From contig DOOK01000216.1 of assembly GCA_003512805.1 (NCBI GenBank), forward strand, positions 680 to 11,512: a DNA stretch of 10,833 nt, in the 5' to 3' direction. This document shows positions 1 to 6,688 of this stretch, piece by piece. Every line of letters begins with the position of its first letter. Positions within the stretch are counted from its first letter, which is position 1. The notes under the pieces were generated by a model. That model saw only the letters and a program-made list of their open reading frames with translations. It was not told the origin of the DNA and searched no databases. Source of the DNA: Erwinia sp. (GTDB taxonomy: Bacteria; Pseudomonadota; Gammaproteobacteria; Enterobacterales; Enterobacteriaceae). Made by a program: the position numbers and the translations under genes.

Positions 1-17
1 CCTTCCCTGACGGAAGG
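1..17 (+). other. Short hairpin upstream of ybeX
   Basis: CCTTCC (1-6) and GGAAGG (12-17) can pair around a five-base loop. No T-run follows, so this is not a typical intrinsic terminator. It lies in the 59 bases before ybeX, where the ybeY-ybeX junction would be expected. The pairing is seen directly; any role, such as an mRNA processing or stability element inside the operon, is a guess. The window edge may also cut a longer stem. Confidence 0.3.
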
Positions 18-59
18 GACACCCTTAATCTCAGCAAGAGTGACAGAAACAAAAACGCC

Positions 60-938
60 ATGAGCGATGACCATTCACAGAACAACGACAGTCCCAGTAG
101 CAAAAAGGGATTTTTTACCCTTATCCTCAACCAGCTGTTTCACGGTGAGCCTAAAAACCGCGACGATCTGCTGGAGCTTATCCGCGATTCCGAGCAGAAC
201 GAGCTGATAGACCCGGATACCCGCGACATGCTCGAAGGGGTCATGGATATCGCTGAACAGCGCGTGCGCGACATCATGATCCCACGCTCGCAGATGGTCA
301 CGCTGAAGCGTAACCAGTCGCTCGACGAGTGTCTGGACACGATTATCGAATCCGCCCACTCCCGCTTTCCGGTTATCAGCGAAGATAAGGATCACGTTGA
401 AGGCATTCTGATGGCGAAAGACTTGCTGCCGTTTATGAGCAGCGAATCGACTCCGTTCAGCATCGAAAAAGTGTTGCGCCCGGCCGTTGTGGTGCCGGAA
501 AGCAAGCGCGTCGATCGTATGCTGAAAGAGTTTCGCTCCCAGCGCTACCACATGGCGATCGTCATTGACGAGTTTGGCGGCGTGTCTGGCCTGGTCACTA
601 TCGAAGATATTCTGGAACTGATCGTTGGCGAAATTGAAGACGAATATGATGACGAAGAAGATCGTGATATCCGTCAGCTGAGCCGCCATACCTACACTAT
701 CCGTGCCCTGACGCCGATCGAAGATTTCAATGAAGTCTTTGAAACGCACTTCAGCGACGAAGAAGTCGATACGATCGGTGGGCTGGTTATGCAGGCGTTC
801 GGTCACCTGCCGGCTCGCGGCGAGAGCATTGAGATTGAAGGCTATCAGTTCAAAGTCGCTATGGCCGACAGTCGCCGTATTATTCAGGTTCACGTCAAAA
901 TTCCGGAAAACGCGACGCAACCGATACTGGAAGAATAA
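60..938 (+). CDS. ybeX: CBS-domain protein YbeX/CorC
   Basis: A 292-residue cytosolic protein, the same length as E. coli YbeX (CorC). It has a charged N-terminus (about 1-65), two CBS domains (about 71-130 and 136-192, the second with [17 protein letters not shown]) and a C-terminal CorC_HlyC domain (about 208-283, including [19 protein letters not shown]). The family was named for magnesium/cobalt efflux, and later work links YbeX to ribosome metabolism with its neighbour ybeY; CBS pairs normally bind adenine nucleotides. The reading frame stays open upstream to the window edge, but the start at 60 is chosen because MSDDHS matches the E. coli N-terminus. No strong Shine-Dalgarno sequence is visible; AAGAG at 36-40 is too far away. 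lnt follows after seven bases, which fits the ybeZ-ybeY-ybeX-lnt operon. Identity is secure; the molecular role is less settled. Confidence 0.97.
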   Translation: MSDDHSQNNDSPSSKKGFFTLILNQLFHGEPKNRDDLLELIRDSEQNELIDPDTRDMLEGVMDIAEQRVRDIMIPRSQMVTLKRNQSLDECLDTIIESAHSRFPVISEDKDHVEGILMAKDLLPFMSSESTPFSIEKVLRPAVVVPESKRVDRMLKEFRSQRYHMAIVIDEFGGVSGLVTIEDILELIVGEIEDEYDDEEDRDIRQLSRHTYTIRALTPIEDFNEVFETHFSDEEVDTIGGLVMQAFGHLPARGESIEIEGYQFKVAMADSRRIIQVHVKIPENATQPILEE

Positions 939-945
939 TTTCCCT

Positions 946-2478
946 ATGGCTATTGCCTCTTTATACCAGCGCCAGCGGGTTCGCCTGCTTTTAGCGCTGC
1001 TGACGGGTGCCGCTGGCACCCTGGCGTTTTCGCCTTACTATGTCTGGCCCGCCGCGCTGGTTTCGCTTTGCGGCCTGCTGGCGCTGACGCTTAACCGTTC
1101 GACGCGTCAGGCGACTGCCATCGGTTTCGTCTGGGGCTTTGGCCTGTTTGGCAGCGGCGTTAACTGGGTTTACGTCAGCATCGCCACCTTTGGCGGCATG
1201 CCGGGTCCGGTCAACGTTTTTCTGGTGATCTTGCTGGCGGCTTATCTTGCGCTCTACCCCATGCTGTTTGCGGCGTTGCTGAACCGGCTGTTCCCTAAAA
1301 CCTCGCTGACGCGGCTGGCGCTGGCCGCGCCCGTGCTGTGGCAGATTACCGAGTTTCTGCGCGGTTGGGTGCTTACTGGCTTCCCGTGGCTGCAATTTGG
1401 CTATAGCCAGATTGACGGGCCGTTAAAAGGGCTGGGACCGATAACCGGCGTGGAGGGCATCACCTTTGTGCTGACCATCGTGGCCGGGCTGGCGGTCTTT
1501 GCTGCGGTAAAACGTCAGTGGATAGCGGCCGTCGGCGCGCTGGCGCTGCTACTGCTGCCCTGGCCGCTGCGCATGATTAGCTGGTATCAGCCCCAGCCTG
1601 AACGAATGGTTAATATCGCGCTGGTTCAGGGCAATATTCCGCAATCGCTCAAATGGGCGCCTGACCAACTTATTAATACGCTGAAAACCTATACGTCGCT
1701 GACGCGTCCTTATGTGAATAAGGCATCGCTGATTATCTGGCCGGAATCGGCTATTCCCGATCTGGAAACTAACCAGCAGCCTTTTCTGCAAACTGTCGAT
1801 CGCGAGCTGCGTGCTCAGGGCAGCAGCCTGATTACCGGTATTGTTGATTCACGATTGGAAAACAATCGCTATCACGATTACAACTCCATTGTCGTGCTTG
1901 GCGATAAGCAGCCCTATGACTATGAAAGCGGCAGTCGTTACCAGAAAAATCACCTTGTGCCTTTTGGTGAGTTTGTGCCAATGGCCGCGCTGCTGCGTCC
2001 ACTGGCACCGTTTTTCGATCTGCCCATGTCTTCGTTCAGCCGGGGGGCCTATCGCCAGCCGCAGCTGCAGGCTGGCGGCTATAAGCTGACGGCGGCAATC
2101 TGCTACGAAATCGTACTGGGCCAGCAGCTGCGGGATAATTTCCGTCCCGATACCGATTTTCTGCTGACGATTTCCAACGATGCCTGGTTCGGTCATTCCA
2201 TTGGACCGTGGCAGCATTTCCAGATGGCGCGTATGCGTGCACTGGAGCTGGGTCGTCCGCTCCTGCGTGATACCAACAACGGCGTGACTGCGGTGATTGA
2301 TGCAGATGGCAGAGCGGAAGAAATGATCCCGCAATTCGTTCCGGATGTTCTGGCTGCCGCTGTCACACCAACCCGGGGGCTGACTCCATACGCTCGTTTC
2401 GGCAACTGGACGGTATGGATAGCGACGGCGCTGTTCGCTGCGGCCGCCTTGTTTATGGCGCGACGCAACAGAAGCTGA
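946..2478 (+). CDS. lnt: Apolipoprotein N-acyltransferase
   Basis: An integral inner-membrane enzyme of 510 residues (E. coli 512) that transfers an acyl chain from a phospholipid to the free amino group of the diacylglyceryl cysteine, the last step of lipoprotein maturation. Several hydrophobic segments cover about residues 10-215, followed by a periplasmic nitrilase-like domain (about 225-470) and a final membrane segment (about 484-504). The catalytic triad is present: Glu267 ([10 protein letters not shown]), Lys334 ([11 protein letters not shown]) and Cys386 (AAICYEIV), one residue out of step with E. coli K335/C387. The start at 946 gives the expected [11 protein letters not shown]; the frame extends upstream into ybeX but that part is not Lnt-like. 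The Shine-Dalgarno is weak and the gap to ybeX is seven bases, so translational coupling is likely. A strong terminator follows at once. Confidence 0.97.
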   Translation: MAIASLYQRQRVRLLLALLTGAAGTLAFSPYYVWPAALVSLCGLLALTLNRSTRQATAIGFVWGFGLFGSGVNWVYVSIATFGGMPGPVNVFLVILLAAYLALYPMLFAALLNRLFPKTSLTRLALAAPVLWQITEFLRGWVLTGFPWLQFGYSQIDGPLKGLGPITGVEGITFVLTIVAGLAVFAAVKRQWIAAVGALALLLLPWPLRMISWYQPQPERMVNIALVQGNIPQSLKWAPDQLINTLKTYTSLTRPYVNKASLIIWPESAIPDLETNQQPFLQTVDRELRAQGSSLITGIVDSRLENNRYHDYNSIVVLGDKQPYDYESGSRYQKNHLVPFGEFVPMAALLRPLAPFFDLPMSSFSRGAYRQPQLQAGGYKLTAAICYEIVLGQQLRDNFRPDTDFLLTISNDAWFGHSIGPWQHFQMARMRALELGRPLLRDTNNGVTAVIDADGRAEEMIPQFVPDVLAAAVTPTRGLTPYARFGNWTVWIATALFAAAALFMARRNRS

Positions 2479-2483
2479 TAGCC

Positions 2484-2524
2484 AAAGCGCAGGGAAGATG
2501 ACCGATTCCCTGCGCTTTATTTTT
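2484..2524 (+). terminator. Intrinsic terminator after lnt
   Basis: A perfect 13-bp inverted repeat (2484-2496 with 2506-2518) with a nine-base loop is followed by ATTTTT. The stem begins five bases after the lnt stop. It should end the ybeX-lnt transcript and insulate the glt operon. The stem is flanked by A and T runs, so some activity on the other strand is possible. Confidence 0.92.
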
Positions 2525-2606
2525 CGTCCTCTTGTATTCTATTTTTTCATTGCTCCGCCCCTTCCCTGCTTAAAAACGCCCCTGCATCCAGGCCATACCG
2601 CAAATA

Positions 2607-2622
2607 TGGCATGGCGATTGCA
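2607..2622 (+). promoter_or_regulatory. Sigma-54 type promoter for gltIJKL
   Basis: TGGCATG, four bases, then TTGCA matches the consensus TGGCACG-N4-TTGCA at all but one position, with the required GG (2608-2609) and GC (2620-2621) separated by ten bases. The predicted start is near 2633, giving a leader of about 280 bases. Sigma-54 with NtrC drives several amino-acid importers under nitrogen limitation in enteric bacteria, and I recall the glt operon being among those induced. The match is seen; its use is inferred. No NtrC-like site is evident upstream of it. Confidence 0.6.
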
Positions 2623-2699
2623 AAATATTTCCTGACTATGCTGAAAATGTCGAAGACCGCGACCAGCCAGCCGGTAGCGCACCCTAACGGTTCATCCTT

Positions 2700-2746
2700 T
2701 GCCCCACCAACGGGCAGCAGCACAGGGAATGCTTTATTTTGGTGCG
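2700..2746 (+). promoter_or_regulatory. Two NtrC-like dyads
   Basis: Compared with a 17-base NtrC-type dyad (TGCACCA-N3-TGGTGCA), the segment 2700-2716 keeps the outer TGC and GCA and matches about 10 positions; it is also a perfect five-base inverted repeat, TGCCC/GGGCA. The segment 2730-2746 matches about 12 positions, including the full TTGGTGC half. Their centres, 2708 and 2738, are about three helical turns apart, as in the glnA enhancer. They lie downstream of the strong sigma-54 element at 2607, which is unusual. Assignment is tentative. Confidence 0.35.
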
Positions 2747-2835
2747 GCGTACTTCGCAAAACCGAAACTTTATTGTTTCATACCGTTAACATTCAGCTAT
2801 GTTAAGGCTATCCGGCGCAGCCCTGGCGCTGAAAA

Positions 2836-2871
2836 TACAACAATAAGCGGTTACAAACCCCTCATCACAAT
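2836..2871 (+). promoter_or_regulatory. C/A-rich GcvB target site in gltI leader
   Basis: This tract is rich in C and A (ACAACAA at 2837-2843, then TTACAAACCCCTCATCACAA at 2851-2870). In Salmonella, GcvB uses a G/U-rich region to pair with a C/A-rich element about 57 to 45 bases before the gltI start codon, an element that also enhances translation. The same offset here is 2855-2867, inside the tract. The composition and position are seen; GcvB itself is not encoded in this window. Confidence 0.55.
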
Positions 2872-2911
2872 CAGCGCACCGTTATGGCGCTTTACAACGA
2901 AGGAGTTGGAG

Positions 2912-3814
2912 ATGAAATTTCGGAAAACTGGGCTGTGCCTGCTGACACTGGCCGGCCTGTCGTCCGCCGTGGTTCACGCAGCTGATGCACCGCAAAATAC
3001 GCTGGACAAAATTGCCAAAAATGGCGTTATCGTCGTCGGTCATCGTGAGTCTTCCGTTCCTTTTTCCTACTACGACAACCAGCAAAAAGTGGTGGGCTAT
3101 TCGCAGGACTACTCCAACGCCATCGTGGCGGCGATCAAAGCCAAACTTAACAAGCCCGATCTGCAGGTAAAAATGCTGCCGGTCACCTCGCAAAACCGCA
3201 TTCCCCTGTTGCAAAACGGCACTTACGATTTTGAGTGTGGTTCTACCACCAACAACGTAGAGCGTCAGCAACAGGCTGCCTTCTCTGACACCATTTTTGT
3301 TATCGGCACGCGTCTGCTGGTGAAAAAAGGCAGCCCGATTAAAGACTTCTCGGATTTGAAAGGCAAAACTGTGGTGGTCACTTCCGGCACCACTTCTGAA
3401 ATTCTGCTGCACAAGCTGAATGACGAGAAGAAGATGGAGATGCGCATTATCAGCGCTAAAGATCACGGTGACTCGTTCCGTACGCTGGAAAGCGGTCGCG
3501 CCGTGGCGTTTATGATGGACGATGCGCTGCTGGCAGGCGAACGCGCCAAGGCCAAAAAACCGGATAACTGGGAGATCGTAGGCACACCGCAGTCAAAAGA
3601 AGCGTACGGCTGTATGCTGCGCAAAGGCGATACCACGTTTAAACAGCTTATGGATGAAACCATCGCTAAAGCGCAGACTTCTGGCGAAGCGACAAAATGG
3701 TTCGACAAGTGGTTTACCCAGCCTATTCCGCCTAAGAATCTGAATATGAACTTCGCGCTTTCTGACGATATGAAAGCCACGTTCAAAACACCGAACGACA
3801 AGGCGCTGAATTAA
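2912..3814 (+). CDS. gltI: Periplasmic glutamate/aspartate-binding protein
   Basis: A 300-residue precursor (E. coli 302) of the family 3 solute-binding proteins that captures glutamate and aspartate in the periplasm and hands them to GltJK. Residues 1-23 form a Sec signal peptide (KFRK, a hydrophobic core, then VHA before ADAP). The mature part has the typical two-lobe features: IVVGHRESSVPFSYYD near the N-terminus, YDFECGSTTNN, and a second cysteine in YGCMLRKGD. Cys109 and Cys234 are the only cysteines of the mature protein and probably form the disulfide known in this family. The start at 2912 is set by the signal peptide and by AAGGAG six bases upstream; an open frame continues upstream to 2699 but is leader sequence. 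It is the first gene of the operon and is likely made in excess through the SroC terminator that follows. Confidence 0.96.
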   Translation: MKFRKTGLCLLTLAGLSSAVVHAADAPQNTLDKIAKNGVIVVGHRESSVPFSYYDNQQKVVGYSQDYSNAIVAAIKAKLNKPDLQVKMLPVTSQNRIPLLQNGTYDFECGSTTNNVERQQQAAFSDTIFVIGTRLLVKKGSPIKDFSDLKGKTVVVTSGTTSEILLHKLNDEKKMEMRIISAKDHGDSFRTLESGRAVAFMMDDALLAGERAKAKKPDNWEIVGTPQSKEAYGCMLRKGDTTFKQLMDETIAKAQTSGEATKWFDKWFTQPIPPKNLNMNFALSDDMKATFKTPNDKALN

Positions 3815-3824
3815 TAACAAAAAT

Positions 3825-3844
3825 AAGGGCGGCCTGCCGCCTTT
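3825..3844 (+). other. Hairpin just after gltI
   Basis: AAGGGCGG (3825-3832) pairs with CCGCCTTT (3837-3844), eight pairs including one G-U, around a four-base loop. Only three T residues follow the GC core, so termination would be weak. It lies ten bases after the gltI stop and could stabilise the 3' end of gltI mRNA after SroC is cut away. The fold is seen; the role is inferred. Confidence 0.5.
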
Positions 3845-3988
3845 GATTGTTGAATATGGGCAAGGACAGACAGCGGCCTGAAAAGCTCGGTGCCAACAAC
3901 CGACAGCCAGGCCGACGTTTGCCGTGGTCGTTCCCCGCGGCAAACATGCCCCTCACCAATCTTCAGGGTAGCGCTGCTACCCTTTTTT
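3840..3988 (+). ncRNA. sroC: SroC small RNA, GcvB sponge
   Basis: The gltI-gltJ spacer matches SroC in position, size and structure. SroC is an Hfq-bound RNA of about 150 nt, released by RNase E from the gltIJKL transcript, that pairs with GcvB and promotes its decay. Visible structure: CGGCCTG (3874-3880) with CAGGCCG (3908-3914), enclosing CGGT/ACCG (3888-3891, 3899-3902) and an exposed CCAACA loop suited to G/U-rich GcvB; a second stem of 11 pairs (3917-3927 with 3935-3945); then the terminator at 3966-3988. The 3' end is firm. The 5' end is set by processing and cannot be read from sequence, so 3840 is an estimate. I see no separate promoter. Confidence 0.85.
3966..3988 (+). terminator. 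Leaky terminator at the end of SroC
   Basis: GGGTAGC (3966-3972) pairs with GCTACCC (3976-3982) over a three-base loop, followed by six T residues (3983-3988). It forms the SroC 3' end. Since gltJKL have no other obvious promoter, read-through is needed for them, so it probably sets the excess of binding protein over membrane and ATPase subunits. Confidence 0.9.
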
Positions 3989-4003
3989 CTACCGGAGTGA
4001 CTT

Positions 4004-4744
4004 ATGTCAATTGATTGGAACTGGGGCATTTTTCTACAGCAGGCCCCTTTCGGAAATACCACCTATTTGGGGTGGCTGTGGTCCGGTTTTCAGGTCACCA
4101 TTGCCGTCTCCGTCTGTGCCTGGATCATCGCTTTCTTCGTCGGTTCGCTGTTCGGTATTTTACGTACCGTGCCCCACCGTGGGTTATCTGCCATCGGCAC
4201 ATGCTACGTAGAGCTGTTCCGCAACGTGCCGTTGATAGTCCAGTTTTTTATCTGGTATCTGGTGGTACCGGAACTGCTGCCGGAAAGCATCGGCATGTGG
4301 TTTAAATCCGAGCTGGATCCGAACATTCAATTTTTCCTCTGCTCGGTCTTCTGCCTGGGTCTGTTCACCGCCGCTCGCGTCTGCGAACAGGTACGTGCCG
4401 CCATTCAGTCACTGCCGCGCGGCCAAAAAAATGCCGGTCTGGCAATGGGTCTGACGCTGCCGCAAACCTATCGTTATGTGCTGCTGCCCAATGCCTACAG
4501 GGTTATTGTGCCGCCGATGACGTCAGAAATGCTCAATCTGGTAAAAAACTCCGCTATCGCCTCGACCATCGGACTGGTGGATATGGCCGCGCAGGCGGGT
4601 AAGCTGCTGGATTACTCGGCGCACGCTTATGAATCCTTTACCGCAATCACCGTGGCCTACATCGCCATTAACGTTGTAATCATGCTGCTGATGAGCCTGG
4701 TCGAACGCAAAGTGCGTCTGCCCGGCGGCATGGGAGGCAAATAA
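4004..4744 (+). CDS. gltJ: Glutamate/aspartate ABC importer permease GltJ
   Basis: A 246-residue inner-membrane permease, equal in length to E. coli GltJ, of the polar amino acid (HisM/GlnP type) family. Hydrophobic segments lie near 22-50, 62-84, 100-125, 170-195 and 212-236. The cytoplasmic EAA loop that docks on the ATPase starts at Glu128: [20 protein letters not shown] followed by [17 protein letters not shown]. With GltK it forms the heterodimeric channel. GGAG at 3994-3997 lies six bases before the start and directly after the SroC terminator, so ribosome loading depends on read-through. The stop codon shares its last A with the gltK start codon, indicating coupled translation. Confidence 0.96.
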   Translation: MSIDWNWGIFLQQAPFGNTTYLGWLWSGFQVTIAVSVCAWIIAFFVGSLFGILRTVPHRGLSAIGTCYVELFRNVPLIVQFFIWYLVVPELLPESIGMWFKSELDPNIQFFLCSVFCLGLFTAARVCEQVRAAIQSLPRGQKNAGLAMGLTLPQTYRYVLLPNAYRVIVPPMTSEMLNLVKNSAIASTIGLVDMAAQAGKLLDYSAHAYESFTAITVAYIAINVVIMLLMSLVERKVRLPGGMGGK

Positions 4745-5421
4745 TGTACGAATTTGACTGGAGCACAATTGCTCCTAACCTGCCCTACCTGATTAACGGC
4801 ATGATTATTACGCTGAAAATCACCGCTATCGCCGTGGTTTTCGGCATTATTTGGGGGACGCTGCTGGCCGTCATGCGGCTGTCGAGCTTCAGGCCCGTCA
4901 GCTGGTTTGCCAAACTGTACGTCAACCTGTTCCGCTCCGTCCCGCTGGTCATGGTGCTGCTCTGGTTTTATCTGGTGGTGCCCAGCTTTTTGCAGCAGGT
5001 TTTGGGGATCTCGCCAAAAACCGATATTCGCCTGATTTCAGCGATGGTGGCCTTCGCCCTGTTTGAAGCCGCCTATTATTCAGAAATTATCCGCGCCGGT
5101 ATTTTGAGTATCGCGCACGGCCAGGGCAACGCCGCGCTGGCGCTAGGGATGACACAATGGCAGGCGATGCAGCTCATTATCCTGCCGCAGGCGTTTCGTG
5201 CCATGGTACCGCTGCTGCTGACTCAGGGCATTGTACTGTTTCAGGATACCTCGCTGGTTTATGTCCTCAGCCTGGCCGACTTCTTCCGCACCGCCGATAC
5301 GATCGGCATTAATAACGGTACCGAGATTGAAATGGTGCTGTTTGCCGGCGCGGTTTACTTTGTTATCAGCCTTAGCGCTTCGCTTTTAGTCAGCTATCTG
5401 AAGAAAAAAAGGACAGTTTAA
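4744..5421 (+). CDS. gltK: Glutamate/aspartate ABC importer permease GltK
   Basis: A 225-residue permease (E. coli 224), the partner of GltJ. Hydrophobic segments lie near 14-42, 52-76, 95-112, 145-170 and 195-218. The EAA loop starts at Glu114 ([19 protein letters not shown], then [19 protein letters not shown]) and should fit a groove of GltL. A good Shine-Dalgarno, GGGAGG at 4732-4737, lies inside the end of gltJ, six bases before the ATG that overlaps the gltJ stop by one base. The gene ends directly against the gltL start. The tight packing supports equal expression of the membrane and ATPase subunits. Confidence 0.96.
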   Translation: MYEFDWSTIAPNLPYLINGMIITLKITAIAVVFGIIWGTLLAVMRLSSFRPVSWFAKLYVNLFRSVPLVMVLLWFYLVVPSFLQQVLGISPKTDIRLISAMVAFALFEAAYYSEIIRAGILSIAHGQGNAALALGMTQWQAMQLIILPQAFRAMVPLLLTQGIVLFQDTSLVYVLSLADFFRTADTIGINNGTEIEMVLFAGAVYFVISLSASLLVSYLKKKRTV

Positions 5422-6147
5422 ATGATTACCCTGAAAAACGTTTCTAAGTGGTATGGTCACTTTCAGGTGCTGACCGACTGCTCTACCGAAGTTAAAAAAG
5501 GCGAAGTGGTGGTGGTGTGTGGCCCTTCCGTTTCCGGTAAATCGACCCTGATCAAAACGGTCAACGGACTCGAACCGGTTCAGCAAGGCAGCATTGCCGT
5601 CAACGGTACGGCCGTCAACGAGAAGAAAACTAATCTGGCGCAGCTGCGTGCAAAGGTCGGGATGGTTTTCCAGCACTTTGAGCTTTTCCCCCATCTGACC
5701 ATTGTTGAAAATCTGACGCTGACACAGGTTAAGGTGTTGAAGCGCAACAAAGAAGAGGCGCGCCAGAAAGGTTTGAAGCTACTGGAGCGCGTCGGTCTCT
5801 CTGCCCATGCCAACAAGCATCCTGGTCAGCTTTCCGGGGGGCAGCAGCAGCGTGTAGCTATCGCACGGGCACTTTGCATGGATCCGGTAGCGATGCTGTT
5901 CGATGAACCGACTTCCGCGCTGGACCCGGAAATGATCAATGAAGTGCTGGACGTCATGGTAGAGCTGGCGAACGAGGGGATGACGATGATGGTAGTGACG
6001 CATGAGATGGGCTTCGCCCGCAAGGTCGCTAATCGGGTTATCTTTATGGATGAAGGCAAAATTATTGAGGACTCGCCCAAAGACGATTTCTTTAATAATC
6101 CACGCTCAGATCGTGCTAAAGATTTTTTAGCTAAGATCCTGCATTAG
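5422..6147 (+). CDS. gltL: Glutamate/aspartate ABC importer ATPase GltL
   Basis: A 241-residue ABC ATPase, the E. coli length, that drives import from the cytoplasmic face. Motifs: Walker A at 34-42 (GPSVSGKST), Q-loop Gln84 ([11 protein letters not shown]), signature LSGGQ at 137-141, Walker B with Asp161 and Glu162 (AMLFDEP), D-loop SALD at 165-168 and H-loop His194 (VVTHEMGFA). All catalytic residues are present. The odd feature is Val37 in Walker A, where this family nearly always has glycine (GPSGSGKST); the GxxxxGK[ST] pattern still holds. The codon is GTT (5530-5532), one base from GGT. AAAGGA at 5408-5413 is the Shine-Dalgarno, within the end of gltK, whose stop abuts this ATG. A terminator follows. 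Confidence 0.96.
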   Translation: MITLKNVSKWYGHFQVLTDCSTEVKKGEVVVVCGPSVSGKSTLIKTVNGLEPVQQGSIAVNGTAVNEKKTNLAQLRAKVGMVFQHFELFPHLTIVENLTLTQVKVLKRNKEEARQKGLKLLERVGLSAHANKHPGQLSGGQQQRVAIARALCMDPVAMLFDEPTSALDPEMINEVLDVMVELANEGMTMMVVTHEMGFARKVANRVIFMDEGKIIEDSPKDDFFNNPRSDRAKDFLAKILH

Positions 6148-6158
6148 TATCGATTCCC

Positions 6159-6188
6159 AGGGCGGCTAAAATGCCGCTCTTTCCTTTT
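6159..6188 (+). terminator. Intrinsic terminator after gltL
   Basis: AGGGCGGC (6159-6166) pairs with GCCGCTCT (6173-6180) with one G-U pair and a six-base loop, followed by TTCCTTTT. It starts eleven bases after the gltL stop and should end the gltIJKL transcript. Confidence 0.85.
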
Positions 6189-6362
6189 CACCTTATGGAT
6201 ATTCTTTTTCACATGCGCCTTACCCTGACAGAAACGACGGTTTGTAGATTGATAAAAATCTAACCCTCATCCGGCTAACTTTATTCCCCTTAAAAATCAG
6301 CTTGCGTTAACCCTGTCGCCGGGATGCGGCATTCTGAATAAAATTTAATTTTAAAGGGCAGC

Positions 6363-6437
6363 ATGTCCACGCTGGATGCAACTCCCTTAAAGCAGATTTC
6401 CGGCGGTACGAAGGCAAAGCCTCTGCGCATTTTTTAA
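6363..6437 (+). CDS. Possible 24-residue small ORF, unknown
   Basis: ATG at 6363 opens a 24-residue frame, MSTLDATPLKQISGGTKAKP then LRIF. AAAGGG (6353-6358) lies four bases upstream, a short but usable spacing, and TAAAAT (6339-6344) resembles a -10 element without a clear -35. The peptide is basic, without a membrane segment or a motif I know. GCAGA (6392-6396) and TCTGC (6422-6426), followed by six T residues from 6430, could form a weak terminator overlapping the end of the frame. The region may therefore be a small RNA or chance sequence rather than a gene. Confidence 0.15.
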   Translation: MSTLDATPLKQISGGTKAKPLRIF

Positions 6438-6617
6438 GTACTCTCCCGTCTGGCTTATCCCTGACACGAAAAGCTTTTCCAATCCAGAGGACAAAGCAGG
6501 CCTGCAGGCTTACAGGGACGGGGAAAAATTAGCAGCCTTCATTAGCCCTTTAAGTAAAACGTTTACTGATAATCGCTTTTATTGCAGCTGACAGAAATTA
6601 TTTTACTATCAGACGAT

Positions 6618-6658
6618 AAAGCCTGAGCCAGAACGCCGACCCAGGCTTTGCTATTTTT
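6618..6658. terminator. Hairpin between the glt operon and ybeL
   Basis: AAAGCCTG (6618-6625) pairs with CAGGCTTT (6642-6649), eight perfect pairs with a 16-base loop. On the - strand it lies about 40 bases after the ybeL stop and ends in CTTTAT, a poor U-tract. On the + strand GCTA and then TTTTT (6654-6658) follow. It is probably the ybeL terminator, possibly working in both directions and blocking antisense transcription into ybeL. Confidence 0.55.
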
Positions 6659-6688
6659 CCCGCGCTTAACGCCCTGCCTGACTTATTT

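Larger units (their letters stand above)
2525..2911 (+). promoter_or_regulatory. Control region and leader of the glt operon
   Basis: This 387-base stretch between the lnt terminator and the gltI start holds no convincing gene. The open frames of 60-70 codons in it, on both strands, have no ribosome-binding site or recognisable domain. It contains a strong sigma-54 type element (2607-2622), two NtrC-like dyads (2700-2746) and a C/A-rich tract (about 2836-2871). A possible sigma-70 promoter is TTGTTT (2773-2778) with TATGTT (2798-2803), but the 19-base spacer is long. The Shine-Dalgarno for gltI, AAGGAG, lies at 2900-2905. Confidence 0.7.
6189..6688. other. Gene-free interval between gltL and ybeL
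   Basis: About 500 bases without a recognisable gene; it looks AT-richer than the neighbouring coding sequence. In E. coli K-12 this place holds rihA, hscC and several ybe genes; none is present. Visible structure: AGATT/AATCT (6246-6250, 6257-6261); TAACCCT repeated at 6261-6267 and 6308-6314; a REP-like GCCGGGATGCGGC (6318-6330); a 12-base palindrome GAAAAGCTTTTC (6468-6479); GCAGGCCTGC (6496-6505); AGTAAA/TTTACT (6553-6558, 6562-6567); and a hairpin at 6618-6649. One short ORF at 6363-6437 has a possible ribosome-binding site. Another at 6195-6263 (22 aa) has none. Confidence 0.6.

Noticed and set aside
75..1019. Long 314-codon open frame antisense to ybeX and the start of lnt
   Set aside because: ybeX and lnt on the other strand are secure. 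The antisense product is low in recognisable features and arises from the codon bias of GC-rich genes; no ribosome-binding site is evident.
2547..2805. Open frames of 60-70 codons on both strands in the lnt-gltI spacer
   Set aside because: They overlap the sigma-54 element and the dyads, have no Shine-Dalgarno and no domain. The stretch is better read as regulatory DNA.
2699..2911. N-terminal extension of gltI to 2699
   Set aside because: The signal peptide starts at 2912 with a good Shine-Dalgarno at 2900-2905; an extension would bury the signal peptide inside the protein.
6195..6263. 22-codon frame just after the gltL terminator
   Set aside because: No ribosome-binding site precedes it and the peptide shows nothing distinctive.
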